Assembly: GCF_001524445.2 (NCBI RefSeq)
Contig: NZ_CP013417.1
Coordinates: 1,612,001-1,676,000 of the forward strand
DNA from: Burkholderia savannae
GTDB lineage: Bacteria; Pseudomonadota; Gammaproteobacteria; Burkholderiales; Burkholderiaceae
Direction: 5' to 3'
Length of the DNA stretch: 64,000 nucleotides
Below, piece by piece: positions 56,913 through 64,000 of this stretch (its first letter is position 1; each line of letters starts with the position of its first letter). Position numbers and translations under genes: made by a program. Below the pieces are notes generated by a model, which was given only the letters and a program-made list of their open reading frames with translations, ran no database searches and was not told the DNA's origin.

Positions 56913-57635
56913 ATGAAGTCGATCAAACACTTGTCGAAACAACGCACGATGAGCGCCGTGCTGCGCACGCTCGCGGTCGCGGGCGGGCTCGGCGTGTTCG
57001 CGGCGGCGCCCGCGCACGCGGAGTCGCTCGACGGGATCGTGAAGGCCGTCAAGTTCGACGACATCAAGGACATCTCGAAGCAGCTGAAGAACGGCCTCGA
57101 CCCGAACACGATCGCGCCGAACGGCGATCCGCTCCTCGTGATCGCCGCGCGCGAGAAGTCCGATCAGGTCGCGGCGGCGCTCGCCGCCGCGCCGAACGTC
57201 GAGCTCGACAAGGAAGACAAGGCGGGCGAGAACGCGCTGATGCTCGCCGCGCTGAACGGCGATCTGCCGCTCGTCAAGCTGCTCGTCGACAAGGGCGCCG
57301 AAGTGAGCAAGAAGGGCTGGTCGCCGCTGCACTACGCGGCGACGAACGGCAACGACGAGGTCGTCAAGTATCTGCTCGACAAGTCCGCGTACATCGACGC
57401 CGCGTCGCCGAACGGCACGACGCCGCTGATGATGGCGGCGCGCGGCAACCACGGCTCGACCGTCACGCTGCTGCTCGACCAGGGCGCCGATCCCGCGCTG
57501 AAGAACCAGCTCGGCGTCACCGCGCTCGACTTCGCGAAGCACTACAACGCGCCGGACGCAACCGGGATTCTGTCGAAGCGCACGGTGCGCATCGGCGACG
57601 CGCCAGCGCCGAATGCGCAAAAGAGTGCAAAATAG
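56913..57635 (+). CDS. secreted ankyrin-repeat protein
   Basis: 240 residues beginning with a basic stretch and a hydrophobic signal sequence ending PAHAES near 36. About five ankyrin repeats cover 45-210, for example NALMLAALNGDLPLVKLLVDKGAEV, SPLHYAATNGNDEVVKYLLDKSAYI and TPLMMAARGNHGSTVTLLLDQGADP. It should be a periplasmic protein-binding scaffold. GTAGGAGC lies just before the ATG and it follows the TatD gene by 12 bp, probably in the same transcript. The tail is Ala/Asn/Lys rich. Ankyrin proteins of this kind sometimes pair with catalases or immunity-like partners. Confidence 0.93.
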   Translation: MKSIKHLSKQRTMSAVLRTLAVAGGLGVFAAAPAHAESLDGIVKAVKFDDIKDISKQLKNGLDPNTIAPNGDPLLVIAAREKSDQVAAALAAAPNVELDKEDKAGENALMLAALNGDLPLVKLLVDKGAEVSKKGWSPLHYAATNGNDEVVKYLLDKSAYIDAASPNGTTPLMMAARGNHGSTVTLLLDQGADPALKNQLGVTALDFAKHYNAPDATGILSKRTVRIGDAPAPNAQKSAK

Positions 57636-57708
57636 TGACTTTCGGCGCGGCGGGCTGCCGCGCCTTTCGAAGTATCGGCGGTTTCGCCTCCTGACATAAG
57701 GAAGATTC

Positions 57709-58062
57709 ATGTTGCGGGCTATGTTTTGCGCCGCCGCGTTCGCCGTGCCGCTGACGGCGGCCGCCTTCACGGCCGGCGACCTCGACAAGCTGTGCGCGAA
57801 GACCGACGTCAAGTCGCGGGCGTCGTGCGCGGCGTACATCGAGGGCGCGGCGGACGGCGTCTACAACACGATCGACGCGATCGGCGGCACCACGGGGCCG
57901 CGCGTCGGCCAGTACTTCTGTCTGCCGCCCGACATCAAGTCGCAGCAGATGACCGACGCGGTGCGCAAGTACATCGCGGAGAACCCCAAGCTCGCCGACT
58001 ACAACGCGAGCACGGCGGTGTCGCTCGGGCTCGGCAAGGCGTTTCCCTGCCGCGGCTATTGA
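57709..58062 (+). CDS. Rap1a/Tai-family immunity-like protein
   Basis: 117 residues with an N-terminal signal peptide (MLRAMFCAAAFAVPLTAAAFTAGDL). The mature part, LDKLCAKTD...ASCAAYIEGAADGVYNTID...YFCLPPDIKSQQMTDAVRKYIAENPKLADYNASTAVSLGLGKAFPCRGY, shows the four-cysteine arrangement and the final FPC of the Rap1a/Tai type VI amidase-immunity fold. Known members protect the periplasm against Tae4/Ssp amidase effectors. No amidase or type VI gene is adjacent, so it may be an orphan immunity protein or have another role. AAGGAAG precedes the ATG. Confidence 0.82.
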   Translation: MLRAMFCAAAFAVPLTAAAFTAGDLDKLCAKTDVKSRASCAAYIEGAADGVYNTIDAIGGTTGPRVGQYFCLPPDIKSQQMTDAVRKYIAENPKLADYNASTAVSLGLGKAFPCRGY

Positions 58063-58128
58063 TCCGGGCCGGCCGCCGCCCCGGCGCGGGGACGCGTTCC
58101 CCGCGAACCTGACGGAGACACGGCGCGC

Positions 58129-59316
58129 ATGTTGACGATCGACGACCTGTGGCGCATCGCCGATGCGCCGCTTCATAGCTGGCTCGGCACGCTGGCCGTG
58201 TCGGCGCTCGTCGTGCTCGCGATCGCGGGCATTCACCGGATCGGCGCGCGCATCGTCGTGCCGATCGCCCGGCCTTATCCGGTCATGAGCGAGATCGTGT
58301 CGTACGCCGACCGGCCGTCGCTCGTCCTGCTGTCGTTCCTCGCGCTCGAGTTCCTGTGGCTGCAGGTCGACGAATCGCTGCCGCATGCGGGCGGGCTGCG
58401 CACGATCGCGGCGGTCGGCACGATCGTGGCGCTGACTTGGCTGCTGATGCGGCTCGCCGCCGCGGTCGGCGACGCGATCATCCGCGCGCATCCGATCGAC
58501 ACGCCCGACAACCTCGAGGCGCGCCGCATCCACACGCAGACCCGCGTGCTCGCGCGAACCGTGATGGTGCTGATCGTGATCGTCGGGGCGGGCGCCGCGC
58601 TGATGACGTTTCCGAACGTGCGGCAGGTCGGCGCGAGTCTTCTCGCGTCGGCGGGCGTCGCGGGCCTCGTCGCCGGCATCGCCGCGCGCCCGGTGCTCGG
58701 CAACCTGATCGCCGGGCTGCAGATCGCGCTGTCGCAGCCGATCCGGCTCGACGACGTCGTCATCATTCAGGGCGAGTGGGGGCGCATCGAGGAGATCACG
58801 GGCACCTATGTGTCGGTGCGCCTGTGGGATCAGCGGCGGCTCGTCGTGCCGCTGCAGTGGTTCATCGAAAATCCCTTTCAGAACTGGACGCGCAGCAGCG
58901 CCGAGCTGATCGGCACGGTGTTCCTGTACGTCGACTATCGGCTGCCGCTCGAGCCGCTGCGCGCGGAGCTCGCGCGGATCGTCGCCGCCGCGCCCGAATG
59001 GGACGGCCGCGTGCAGGTGCTGCAGGTGACCGACGCGACCGAGCGCTCGATGCAGTTGCGCGCGCTCGTCAGCGCGCGCGATTCGTCGCTTGCGTGGGAT
59101 TTGCGCTGCCGCGTGCGCGAGGGGCTCATCGCGTTCATCAACGCGCACTATCCGCACTGCCTGCCGCGCGAGCGCAACGAATGGACGGCGCCCGACGCCG
59201 GCGCGCGCGAGCCGCATCCGGGCGGGCGCGTGCAGGAGCCGGCCGCGAGCACGGCGGCGTTCACCGCGGCGGACCCGACGACGGCCGAGACCGGCGTGCC
59301 GCGCGCGCCGCATTGA
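58129..59316 (+). CDS. MscS-family mechanosensitive channel
   Basis: 395-residue small-conductance mechanosensitive channel. Four or so membrane segments fall in the first 190 residues (LAVSALVVLAIAGI, LSFLALEFLWL, AAVGTIVALTWLLMRLAAAVG, VMVLIVIVGAGAALMTF). The pore helix is LLASAGVAGLVAGIAARPVLGNLIAGLQIALSQPIRLDD, the family hallmark. The cytosolic beta domain begins DVVIIQGEWGRIEEITGTYVSVRLWDQRRLVVPLQWF. The Ala/Thr/Pro-rich tail is disordered. It relieves hypo-osmotic stress or serves a small-solute channel role. GGAGACACGG is upstream. Confidence 0.93.
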   Translation: MLTIDDLWRIADAPLHSWLGTLAVSALVVLAIAGIHRIGARIVVPIARPYPVMSEIVSYADRPSLVLLSFLALEFLWLQVDESLPHAGGLRTIAAVGTIVALTWLLMRLAAAVGDAIIRAHPIDTPDNLEARRIHTQTRVLARTVMVLIVIVGAGAALMTFPNVRQVGASLLASAGVAGLVAGIAARPVLGNLIAGLQIALSQPIRLDDVVIIQGEWGRIEEITGTYVSVRLWDQRRLVVPLQWFIENPFQNWTRSSAELIGTVFLYVDYRLPLEPLRAELARIVAAAPEWDGRVQVLQVTDATERSMQLRALVSARDSSLAWDLRCRVREGLIAFINAHYPHCLPRERNEWTAPDAGAREPHPGGRVQEPAASTAAFTAADPTTAETGVPRAPH

Positions 59317-59422
59317 GCGCGCCGGGCGGTGCGGCACGCCGCGTTGCGGGCATGCGCCGCGCGGGATGCGCGGGCGCACGACGCGGACATCGCGCGAGCG
59401 GTCCGCGCGGCGCGCTGGCCAA

Positions 59423-59488
59423 GTGGGGCCGACGTGGGGCCGACATAAGGCAGACATGAGGCCGACATGAGGCCGACATGAGGCCGCC
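59423..59488. repeat. degenerate 11-bp tandem repeat, 6 units
   Basis: Six consecutive 11-mers related to ATGAGGCCGAC: two GTGGGGCCGAC, one ATAAGGCAGAC, two ATGAGGCCGAC and one ATGAGGCCGCC. It lies in the gap between the mscS and ATPase genes. Confidence 0.85.
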
Positions 59489-59548
59489 GCGCGCATCGAT
59501 CGCCGTTCGCCTCCTCCATCAACGATTCAACGGTTCAACAATTCGCCG

Positions 59549-60748
59549 ATGCGATCCGCCGATTTTTCGATGCCGCCGCTCACCGCCCTCGCCATCGCCA
59601 ATTACCGGTCGTTGCGCGATCTCATCGTGCCGCTCACGGCGCTCAACGTGATCACCGGGCCGAACGGCAGCGGCAAATCGAGCCTCTATCGCGCGCTGCG
59701 CCTGCTCGCGGATACCGCGCAGGGCCGGGTGATTCCGTCGCTCGCGCGCGAGGGCGGGCTGCCGTCGACGCTATGGGCGGGCCCCGAGCGCTTCTCGCGC
59801 GGCATGCTCGCGGGCGAGGTGCCGGTGACGGGCACGGTGCGCAGCGAGCCGGTGAGCCTGAAACTCGGCTTCGCGTGCGAAGACTTCGGCTACGCGATCG
59901 ATCTCGGGCTGCCGCCGCTCAACGGCGAAACCGAGTTCGGGCTCGATCCGGTCATCAAGCGCGAGTGCATCTGGAGCGGGCCGATGCCGCGGCCGTCGAC
60001 GCTGCTCGTCGATCGGCGCGGCGCGCAGTTGCGCACGCGCGATGAAGCGGGCGATTGGCGGACCGTTGCGCAGCCCGTCGCGAGTTTCGACAGCATGATG
60101 ACCGAGTTCGCCGACCCGCGCGGCGCGCCCGAGATGATCGCGATGCGCGAGCGGATTCGCTCGTGGCGCTTCTACGATCATTTCCGCACCGACGCGCTCG
60201 CGCCCGCGCGGCTCGCGCAGGTCGGCACGCATACGCCGGTGCTGTCCGACGACGGCGGCGATCTCGCGGCCGCGCTGCAGACGATCTACGAGATCGGCGA
60301 CGCCGCCGCGCTCGACGCGGCGCTCGACGACGCGTTTCCCGGCGCGCGGCTCGAGATCGACAATCCGGGCAGGCGCGGCCGCTTCGAGGTGCTGATGCGG
60401 CAGCCGGGGCTGCTGCGGCCGCTGCGCGCGGCCGAGTTGTCGGACGGCACGCTGCGCTACCTGCTGCTCGTCGCGGCGCTCCTCACGCCGCGCCCGCCCG
60501 CGCTGCTCGTGCTGAACGAGCCGGAGACGAGCCTGCATCCCGACCTGCTGCCCGCGCTCGGCCGGCTGATCGCGCAGGCGGCGGGGCGCTCGCAGGTGAT
60601 CGTCGTGTCGCATGCGGCGCGCCTCGTCGCATCGCTCGAACGCGAGCCGGGCAGCCATTCGATCGTGCTCGAGAAGGCGCTGGGCGCGACGCGGATCGTC
60701 GATTCGGACGCGCTCGACTTGCCGGCATGGAAATGGCCGGCGCGATGA
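59549..60748 (+). CDS. stand-alone AAA/ABC-type ATPase (RecF/SMC-like, AAA_21)
   Basis: 399 residues. Near the start ALAIANYRSLRDLIVPLTALNVITGPNGSGKSSLYRALRLL holds the Walker A (about 28-44) in the RecF/SMC/OLD order. A long middle (about 60-300) has no recognisable insert such as TOPRIM. The C-terminus has a signature-like AAELSDGTLRYLLLVAALL, Walker B ALLVLNEPETSLHPDLLPAL and the H-loop VIVVSHAARLVASLE. The first Met at 59549 or one at 59570 (MPPLTALAI) is possible. No partner nuclease gene is adjacent, unlike OLD/Gabija/retron systems, so a defence role is not shown; DNA repair is equally possible. Confidence 0.85.
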   Translation: MRSADFSMPPLTALAIANYRSLRDLIVPLTALNVITGPNGSGKSSLYRALRLLADTAQGRVIPSLAREGGLPSTLWAGPERFSRGMLAGEVPVTGTVRSEPVSLKLGFACEDFGYAIDLGLPPLNGETEFGLDPVIKRECIWSGPMPRPSTLLVDRRGAQLRTRDEAGDWRTVAQPVASFDSMMTEFADPRGAPEMIAMRERIRSWRFYDHFRTDALAPARLAQVGTHTPVLSDDGGDLAAALQTIYEIGDAAALDAALDDAFPGARLEIDNPGRRGRFEVLMRQPGLLRPLRAAELSDGTLRYLLLVAALLTPRPPALLVLNEPETSLHPDLLPALGRLIAQAAGRSQVIVVSHAARLVASLEREPGSHSIVLEKALGATRIVDSDALDLPAWKWPAR

Positions 60749-61030
60749 AGGCGGCGCGGTGAGGGCGGCAGGCAGCGGCGGCGGGGCGGCGAGCGCCGCG
60801 GAACGCCGCTGCGGCGGCACGGCGCATCGGAATCGGACAAAGAGGGCCAGGTTTCTGGACAACGTCCGCCGCGGCTGCAAAGATGCGGCTGGGCTGAATG
60901 TATCTCGCCTGTAACAAGCCCCAAAAAATGCAATCGGCCCGCTGGGATGCGCGCCGATCGCTAATAATGGCGGTCTGCGGGCGTCGCCCGACGCCGGCTC
61001 GCGGGCCGGCCGCCACTGGAGATCGTACCC
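60749..61030. other. intergenic leader before the glycosyltransferase
   Basis: 282 bp, no gene. TAATAAT at about 60962 is a plausible -10, with no clear -35. A GC-rich stem-like segment precedes the ribosome site at 61017. Confidence 0.35.
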
Positions 61031-62095
61031 ATGAGAATTGCGCAGATCGCTCCGTTGACCGAATCGGTGCCGCCGAAGCTGTACGGCGGAACCGAGCGCG
61101 TCGTGTCGTACATCACCGAGGCGCTCGTCGACCTGGGGCATGACGTGACGCTGTTCGCGAGCGGCGATTCGATCACGCGCGCGAAGCTCGACGCGGTGTG
61201 GCCGCGCGCGCTGCGGCTCGATTCGTCGATCCGCGACCGGATCGCGCCGCACATGCTGCTGATGGAGACCGTCGCGCGCCGCGCGCGGGATTTCGACGTG
61301 CTCCATTTCCACATGGATTACTACTCGTTCTCGGTCTTCAAGCGGCAGGAGACGCCGTTCGTGACGACGCTGCACGGCCGCCTCGATCTGCCGGAGCAGC
61401 AGCCGGTGTTCGACACGTTCGACACCGCGCCCGTGATCTCGATCTCGAACGCGCAGCGCCAGCCGATGCCGCAGGCGAAGTGGCTGACGACGGTCCATCA
61501 CGGGTTGCCCGAGACGCTCTACACGCCGCAGCCCGTCGAGCAGTCGTATCTCGCGTTCCTCGGCCGGATCTCGCCGGAAAAGCGCGTCGACACGGCGATC
61601 CGGATCGCGCAGCGCTGCGGGATGCGCATTCGCATCGCGGCGAAGATCGACGCGGCGGACGAAGAGTATTTCGAGCGCGAGATCAAGCCGCTCTTCGCGC
61701 TGCCGCACGTCGAGTTCATCGGCGAGATCGCCGATCACGAGAAGGCGGCGTTCCTGTCGGGCGCGCATGCGCTGCTGTTTCCGATCGACTGGCCCGAGCC
61801 GTTCGGCCTCGTGATGATCGAGGCGATGGCGTGCGGCACGCCCGTCATCGCGTTCAACCGCGGCGCGGTGCCGGAGGTGATCGACGAGGGCGTGTCGGGC
61901 TTCATCGTCGAGGACGAGATCAGCGCCGTCGCGGCCGTGAACCGGCTGTACACGCTGCCGCGCAACCGGGTGCGCGCGCGCTTCGAGGAGCGCTTCACGT
62001 CGCGCCGGATGGCGCAGCAATACGTCGACGTCTATCAATCGCTGATTCGCGCGCAGAAGCGCTCGCGCTTCAAGGTGATCGATTCGGCGTCTTGA
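61031..62095 (+). CDS. glycosyltransferase family 4 (GT-B fold)
   Basis: 354-residue GT4-type enzyme. N-terminal half: MRIAQIAPLTESVPPKLYGGTERVVSYITEALVDLGHDVTLFASGDS (residues 1-47), matching the donor-independent opening of this family. C-terminal half: SYLAFLGRISPEKRVDTAIRIAQRCG near 175, and the donor-binding E-x7-E-type motif EPFGLVMIEAMACGTPVIAFNRGAVPEVIDEGVSGFIVEDE near 255-295. Substrate unknown; retaining UDP/ADP/GDP-hexose transfer is usual. It is monocistronic with TGGAGATC upstream of its ATG. Confidence 0.9.
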   Translation: MRIAQIAPLTESVPPKLYGGTERVVSYITEALVDLGHDVTLFASGDSITRAKLDAVWPRALRLDSSIRDRIAPHMLLMETVARRARDFDVLHFHMDYYSFSVFKRQETPFVTTLHGRLDLPEQQPVFDTFDTAPVISISNAQRQPMPQAKWLTTVHHGLPETLYTPQPVEQSYLAFLGRISPEKRVDTAIRIAQRCGMRIRIAAKIDAADEEYFEREIKPLFALPHVEFIGEIADHEKAAFLSGAHALLFPIDWPEPFGLVMIEAMACGTPVIAFNRGAVPEVIDEGVSGFIVEDEISAVAAVNRLYTLPRNRVRARFEERFTSRRMAQQYVDVYQSLIRAQKRSRFKVIDSAS

Positions 62096-62185
62096 ACGAA
62101 CGAGGCGGGCGGCGCGGCAGGGTGCGTCTCGGCCCGCCGTCGCCCCGTGTGCCCCGGCGCCGCGCCGCGCGTTGCGGCGACGCAT

Positions 62186-62224
62186 GAAAAAACGGCGATG
62201 CGCGGTAAAAGCGCATCGCCGTTT
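62186..62224 (-). terminator. rho-independent terminator of the SYLF lipoprotein gene
   Basis: Stem AAACGGCGATGCGC pairs with GCGCATCGCCGTTT (right arm 62211-62224), loop GGTAAAA. On the minus strand it is followed by TTTTTC. It also could terminate the plus-strand glycosyltransferase weakly. Confidence 0.85.
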
Positions 62225-62273
62225 CCGTGTCGGCCGCCGCTTGCCATCGATGCGGCGGCCGCGTGCGCGGGCG

Positions 62274-62861
62274 TCAGATCTTCAGCTTCGTGACCTTCGT
62301 GCCGCTGATCGACACGTCGCCCATCAGCCCGGCGTTCGTCAGCACGATCACTTCGACGGGCGCGGTCGCCGTGGTCGTGTCGATCGCGCCGTTCGCGCCC
62401 ATCTTCACGAGCGCGACCGACGCGTCGGCGCCGGCCGCCCAGCCGTCGGAGTTGCGGAATTTGTCGAGCGCGTCCTGCGTCATGAACAGGAACACGATCG
62501 CCTTCGATTGCGCGCCCGCCTGCAGGCCGACCGACAGCGACGAGGTGTTGTAGTAGCCGACCGTCGCGCCGCCCACGCGCAGCGAGCCGTTGCCCGTCTG
62601 GCCGCCGATGATGAGGCCGGCCTGGATCACGTCCGGGAACACGAGCACGCCGCGCGACTTCGCGACGAGCTCACGCGAGCCGGGCACCGTCGAGTATAGA
62701 CGCGACAGCGTGGCGTCCGTGCTCGCATCGATGGCTTGACGCTTCGACGCGTTGGTCGCTGCGTTGGCGGGCTTGTCCGGCGTCGTCGTGCAACCGGCGA
62801 GCGCCAGGCTGCCCACGACGAGCGCGGCGGCGGCTTTCAACACGAGATTGCGTTTCTGCAT
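62274..62861 (-). CDS. SYLF-domain (YSC84-like) lipoprotein
   Basis: 195 residues with a lipoprotein signal and lipobox LALAGC (Cys about 23), then a SYLF/YSC84 lipid-binding domain over about 50-195: SRELVAKSRGVLVFPDVIQAGLIIGGQTGNGSLRV, GYYNTSSLSVGLQAGAQSKAIVFLFMTQDALDKF and GADASVALVKMGANG. The cysteine is followed by TTTPDKP. It is predicted to be attached to the outer membrane with phosphoinositide- or lipid-binding ability. A TATAAA-like -10 (62925-62920) lies upstream, and a CCTTAC...GTAAGG dyad covers the -35 position. Confidence 0.92.
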   Translation of the reverse strand: MQKRNLVLKAAAALVVGSLALAGCTTTPDKPANAATNASKRQAIDASTDATLSRLYSTVPGSRELVAKSRGVLVFPDVIQAGLIIGGQTGNGSLRVGGATVGYYNTSSLSVGLQAGAQSKAIVFLFMTQDALDKFRNSDGWAAGADASVALVKMGANGAIDTTTATAPVEVIVLTNAGLMGDVSISGTKVTKLKI

Positions 62862-62943
62862 CGTTTTTCTCCATCAAGTGTAGATCAGCGTGATTCCCGC
62901 GAACGGGTTCACGCCGGACTTTATAACACAGCGAAATGCTTTG

Positions 62944-62959
62944 CCTTACCGCTGTAAGG
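62944..62959. promoter_or_regulatory. inverted repeat CCTTAC-N4-GTAAGG upstream of the SYLF gene
   Basis: 6-bp arms with a CGCT spacer. On the minus strand it occupies the -35 region of the candidate promoter of the SYLF gene, whose -10 is TATAAA and whose -35 is otherwise poor. It could be an activator or repressor site. Confidence 0.4.
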
Positions 62960-63073
62960 TGAAAGACCGTCAAATCGACGCGTTTCATTGTGCGGCGGCG
63001 CGTGCGTGCGCGGGTTGTCGTGGGCCAAGGTTTGCTTCGGCGGGCGATGCCGATGCCGCGCGGCGCGCGAACG

Positions 63074-63517
63074 TCAGTGATGCGAAACGGGCGGCTTGAT
63101 CGGCGGGCGCCGCAGCGCGCGGCGCACGAGCCCGATCACGACGCCGCATGCAAACAGGAACGCGGCGGGAACGATCCAGTAACCGACGAACGCATGCCAC
63201 AGATAGCCCGCGAGCGTGCGCTTGCGCACCGCGAATTCGTCGCGCGCCTCCTGCTGACGGCGCGCGTTCGCCGCGAGCACGTCGGCGGGGCAGCCTGCCG
63301 CGCGCGCCTCGTCCGGCTCGCCGCGGCAGACCGCCGCCGCGCCCGCCGCGCGTTGCGCGCCGGTGAGCTCCCAGGTCGTGAGCGCCAGCTCGAGGTCGGC
63401 GTGGTTGTACGCCATTTCCTCGCGGATCTCGCGCACGGCGACGATCGCGACAGGCACCGCCCAGAACACGATCACGATCAGCCAGCGCCGAAACCAGCGG
63501 CTTTGTCTCCATGCCAT
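63074..63517 (-). CDS. small inner-membrane protein of unknown function
   Basis: 147 residues with two predicted transmembrane segments, one near residues 10-30 (RWLIVIVFWAVPVAIVAVREI) and one near 110-130 (WIVPAAFLFACGVVIGLV). Between them is a soluble loop with two cysteines (AAVCRGEPDEARAAGCPAD) and an acidic/Arg-rich helix; the C-terminus is basic and ends in HH. Family not recognised. It is isolated between the SYLF and PsiF genes on the same strand. Confidence 0.6.
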   Translation of the reverse strand: MAWRQSRWFRRWLIVIVFWAVPVAIVAVREIREEMAYNHADLELALTTWELTGAQRAAGAAAVCRGEPDEARAAGCPADVLAANARRQQEARDEFAVRKRTLAGYLWHAFVGYWIVPAAFLFACGVVIGLVRRALRRPPIKPPVSHH

Positions 63518-63663
63518 CCCGTGCCTCCGTTTGATGCGCGGCGCGCATCTGTCATGAGGGCGGCCCGATGGCGCTTCGTTTTGGTGGGGAGGGCCGCGCT
63601 GCAGCCATCATAGAAGAAAACGCGGCGAAACGCCGCAGTCGGCCGCGCGCGAATGCGTGCGTC

Positions 63664-63704
63664 GCAAAAGAAAATGCCGCGCCCGTCGAAACGGTGCGCG
63701 GCAT
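63664..63704 (-). terminator. rho-independent terminator of the psiF-like gene
   Basis: Stem ATGCCGCGC (63674-63682) pairs with GCGCGGCAT (63696-63704). On the minus strand the RNA reads into TTTTCTTTTG. It lies just beyond the psiF-like stop at 63726. Confidence 0.8.
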
Positions 63705-63725
63705 CGTGCCGATTCGCCGGAAGCG

Positions 63726-64000
63726 TCAGGCGGCGGGCTTCGCCGACAGGCAGCCCTTCATGAACGCCTTGCGATCGTCGCCCGTCTTGCCGGCGGCTTG
63801 CGTGTTGCAGGCCTTCATCTTTTCCTGCTGCGACATCTTCTTCGCCGGCTTCGCCGACAGACAGTCCTTCATGAACGCCTTGCGCTCGTCGCCCGTCTTG
63901 CCGGCGGCCTGCGCATTGCATGCCTTCATCTTGTCCTGCTGGCTGTTTGCGGCGAATGCAGGCGTTGCCAGCACGCCGCCGACGAGCAGCGCGGCCATCA
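63726..64000 (-). CDS. PsiF-repeat protein, 5' end cut by window
   Basis: The visible 90 residues begin within a signal sequence (ALLVGGVLATPAFAANS), so a few N-terminal codons probably lie beyond 64000. Two tandem copies of the PsiF module follow, each QQDKMKACNAQAAGKTGDERKAFMKDCLS-like with two cysteines (at about 27/46 and 62/81 of the visible part). PsiF proteins are small periplasmic, phosphate-starvation-linked in enterobacteria; function is uncertain. The two repeats are nearly identical in DNA as well as protein, implying recent duplication or gene conversion. Confidence 0.88.
   Translation of the reverse strand, partial: MAALLVGGVLATPAFAANSQQDKMKACNAQAAGKTGDERKAFMKDCLSAKPAKKMSQQEKMKACNTQAAGKTGDDRKAFMKGCLSAKPAA

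Overview
The window is a high-GC (roughly 68-70%) chromosomal segment whose protein sequences, gene order (tig-clpP-clpX-lon; mltG-tmk-holB-GNAT-tatD; selO-msrB-yciB-bolA-ppiC) and GC-rich codon use point to a Burkholderia, most likely the B. pseudomallei/thailandensis/oklahomensis group. The octanucleotide tandem repeat near 8.3 kb fits that group. Species cannot be fixed from the sequence alone. It is mostly core chromosome. There are two tRNA genes (Val, Asp) but no rRNA, integrase, insertion sequence, prophage or CRISPR.

Layout. 1-8.1 kb: a MEKHLA-domain protein, a secreted single-HKD phospholipase D-like protein, a minus-strand porin/MFS/histone-deacetylase-like operon, a divergent LuxR-type regulator with a palindrome at its likely transcription start, and a ketopantoate-reductase-like gene with its own palindrome-covered promoter. 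8.2-10.3 kb: the 8-bp repeat, a MarR regulator and glycerate kinase. 10.5-16.9 kb: trigger factor, ClpP, ClpX and Lon, the core protein quality-control locus. 17.4-19.9 kb: tRNA-Val, a hibernation-factor/BCAM0308-like/YdaT-like group that carries two FNR/Anr-type boxes, and tRNA-Asp. 20-28.2 kb: PpiD, a TesA-like esterase and a YbbA-like ABC ATPase whose start codons overlap, Pgi, bifunctional NAD(P)HX repair enzyme and a DadA-like oxidoreductase. 28.5-37 kb: PurL, a GNAT with a problematic 5' end, then SelO-MsrB-YciB-BolA-parvulin on the minus strand. 37-43 kb: acyl-CoA ligase, a FadB/FadJ-type bifunctional enzyme, nicotinamidase and thiolase, i.e. a beta-oxidation set with an operator-like palindrome in its promoter.

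43-50.7 kb is the most accessory-looking part: an orphan hypothetical gene between two gene-free stretches, Dabb and PaaI-type genes, then a lower-GC HAD/MFS pair downstream of the 3' stump of a zinc alcohol dehydrogenase, next to a decayed CurA-type reductase (internal deletion plus a one-base frameshift). 50.7-57.6 kb is the ygfZ/mltG/tmk/holB/tatD housekeeping cluster. 57.7-64 kb holds a Rap1a/Tai-type immunity-like protein, an MscS channel, a stand-alone AAA ATPase, a GT4 glycosyltransferase, a SYLF lipoprotein, a small membrane protein and a PsiF-repeat gene cut by the window end.

The best candidates for something new are: (1) the low-oxygen module at 17.8-19.5 kb, where both divergent promoters have an FNR-type site at class II spacing; (2) the porin-MFS-deacetylase operon with its LuxR-type regulator; (3) the decapitated dehydrogenase-HAD-MFS operon fused to a dying curA-like gene. 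All functions are inferred from sequence reading only; no database search was run.
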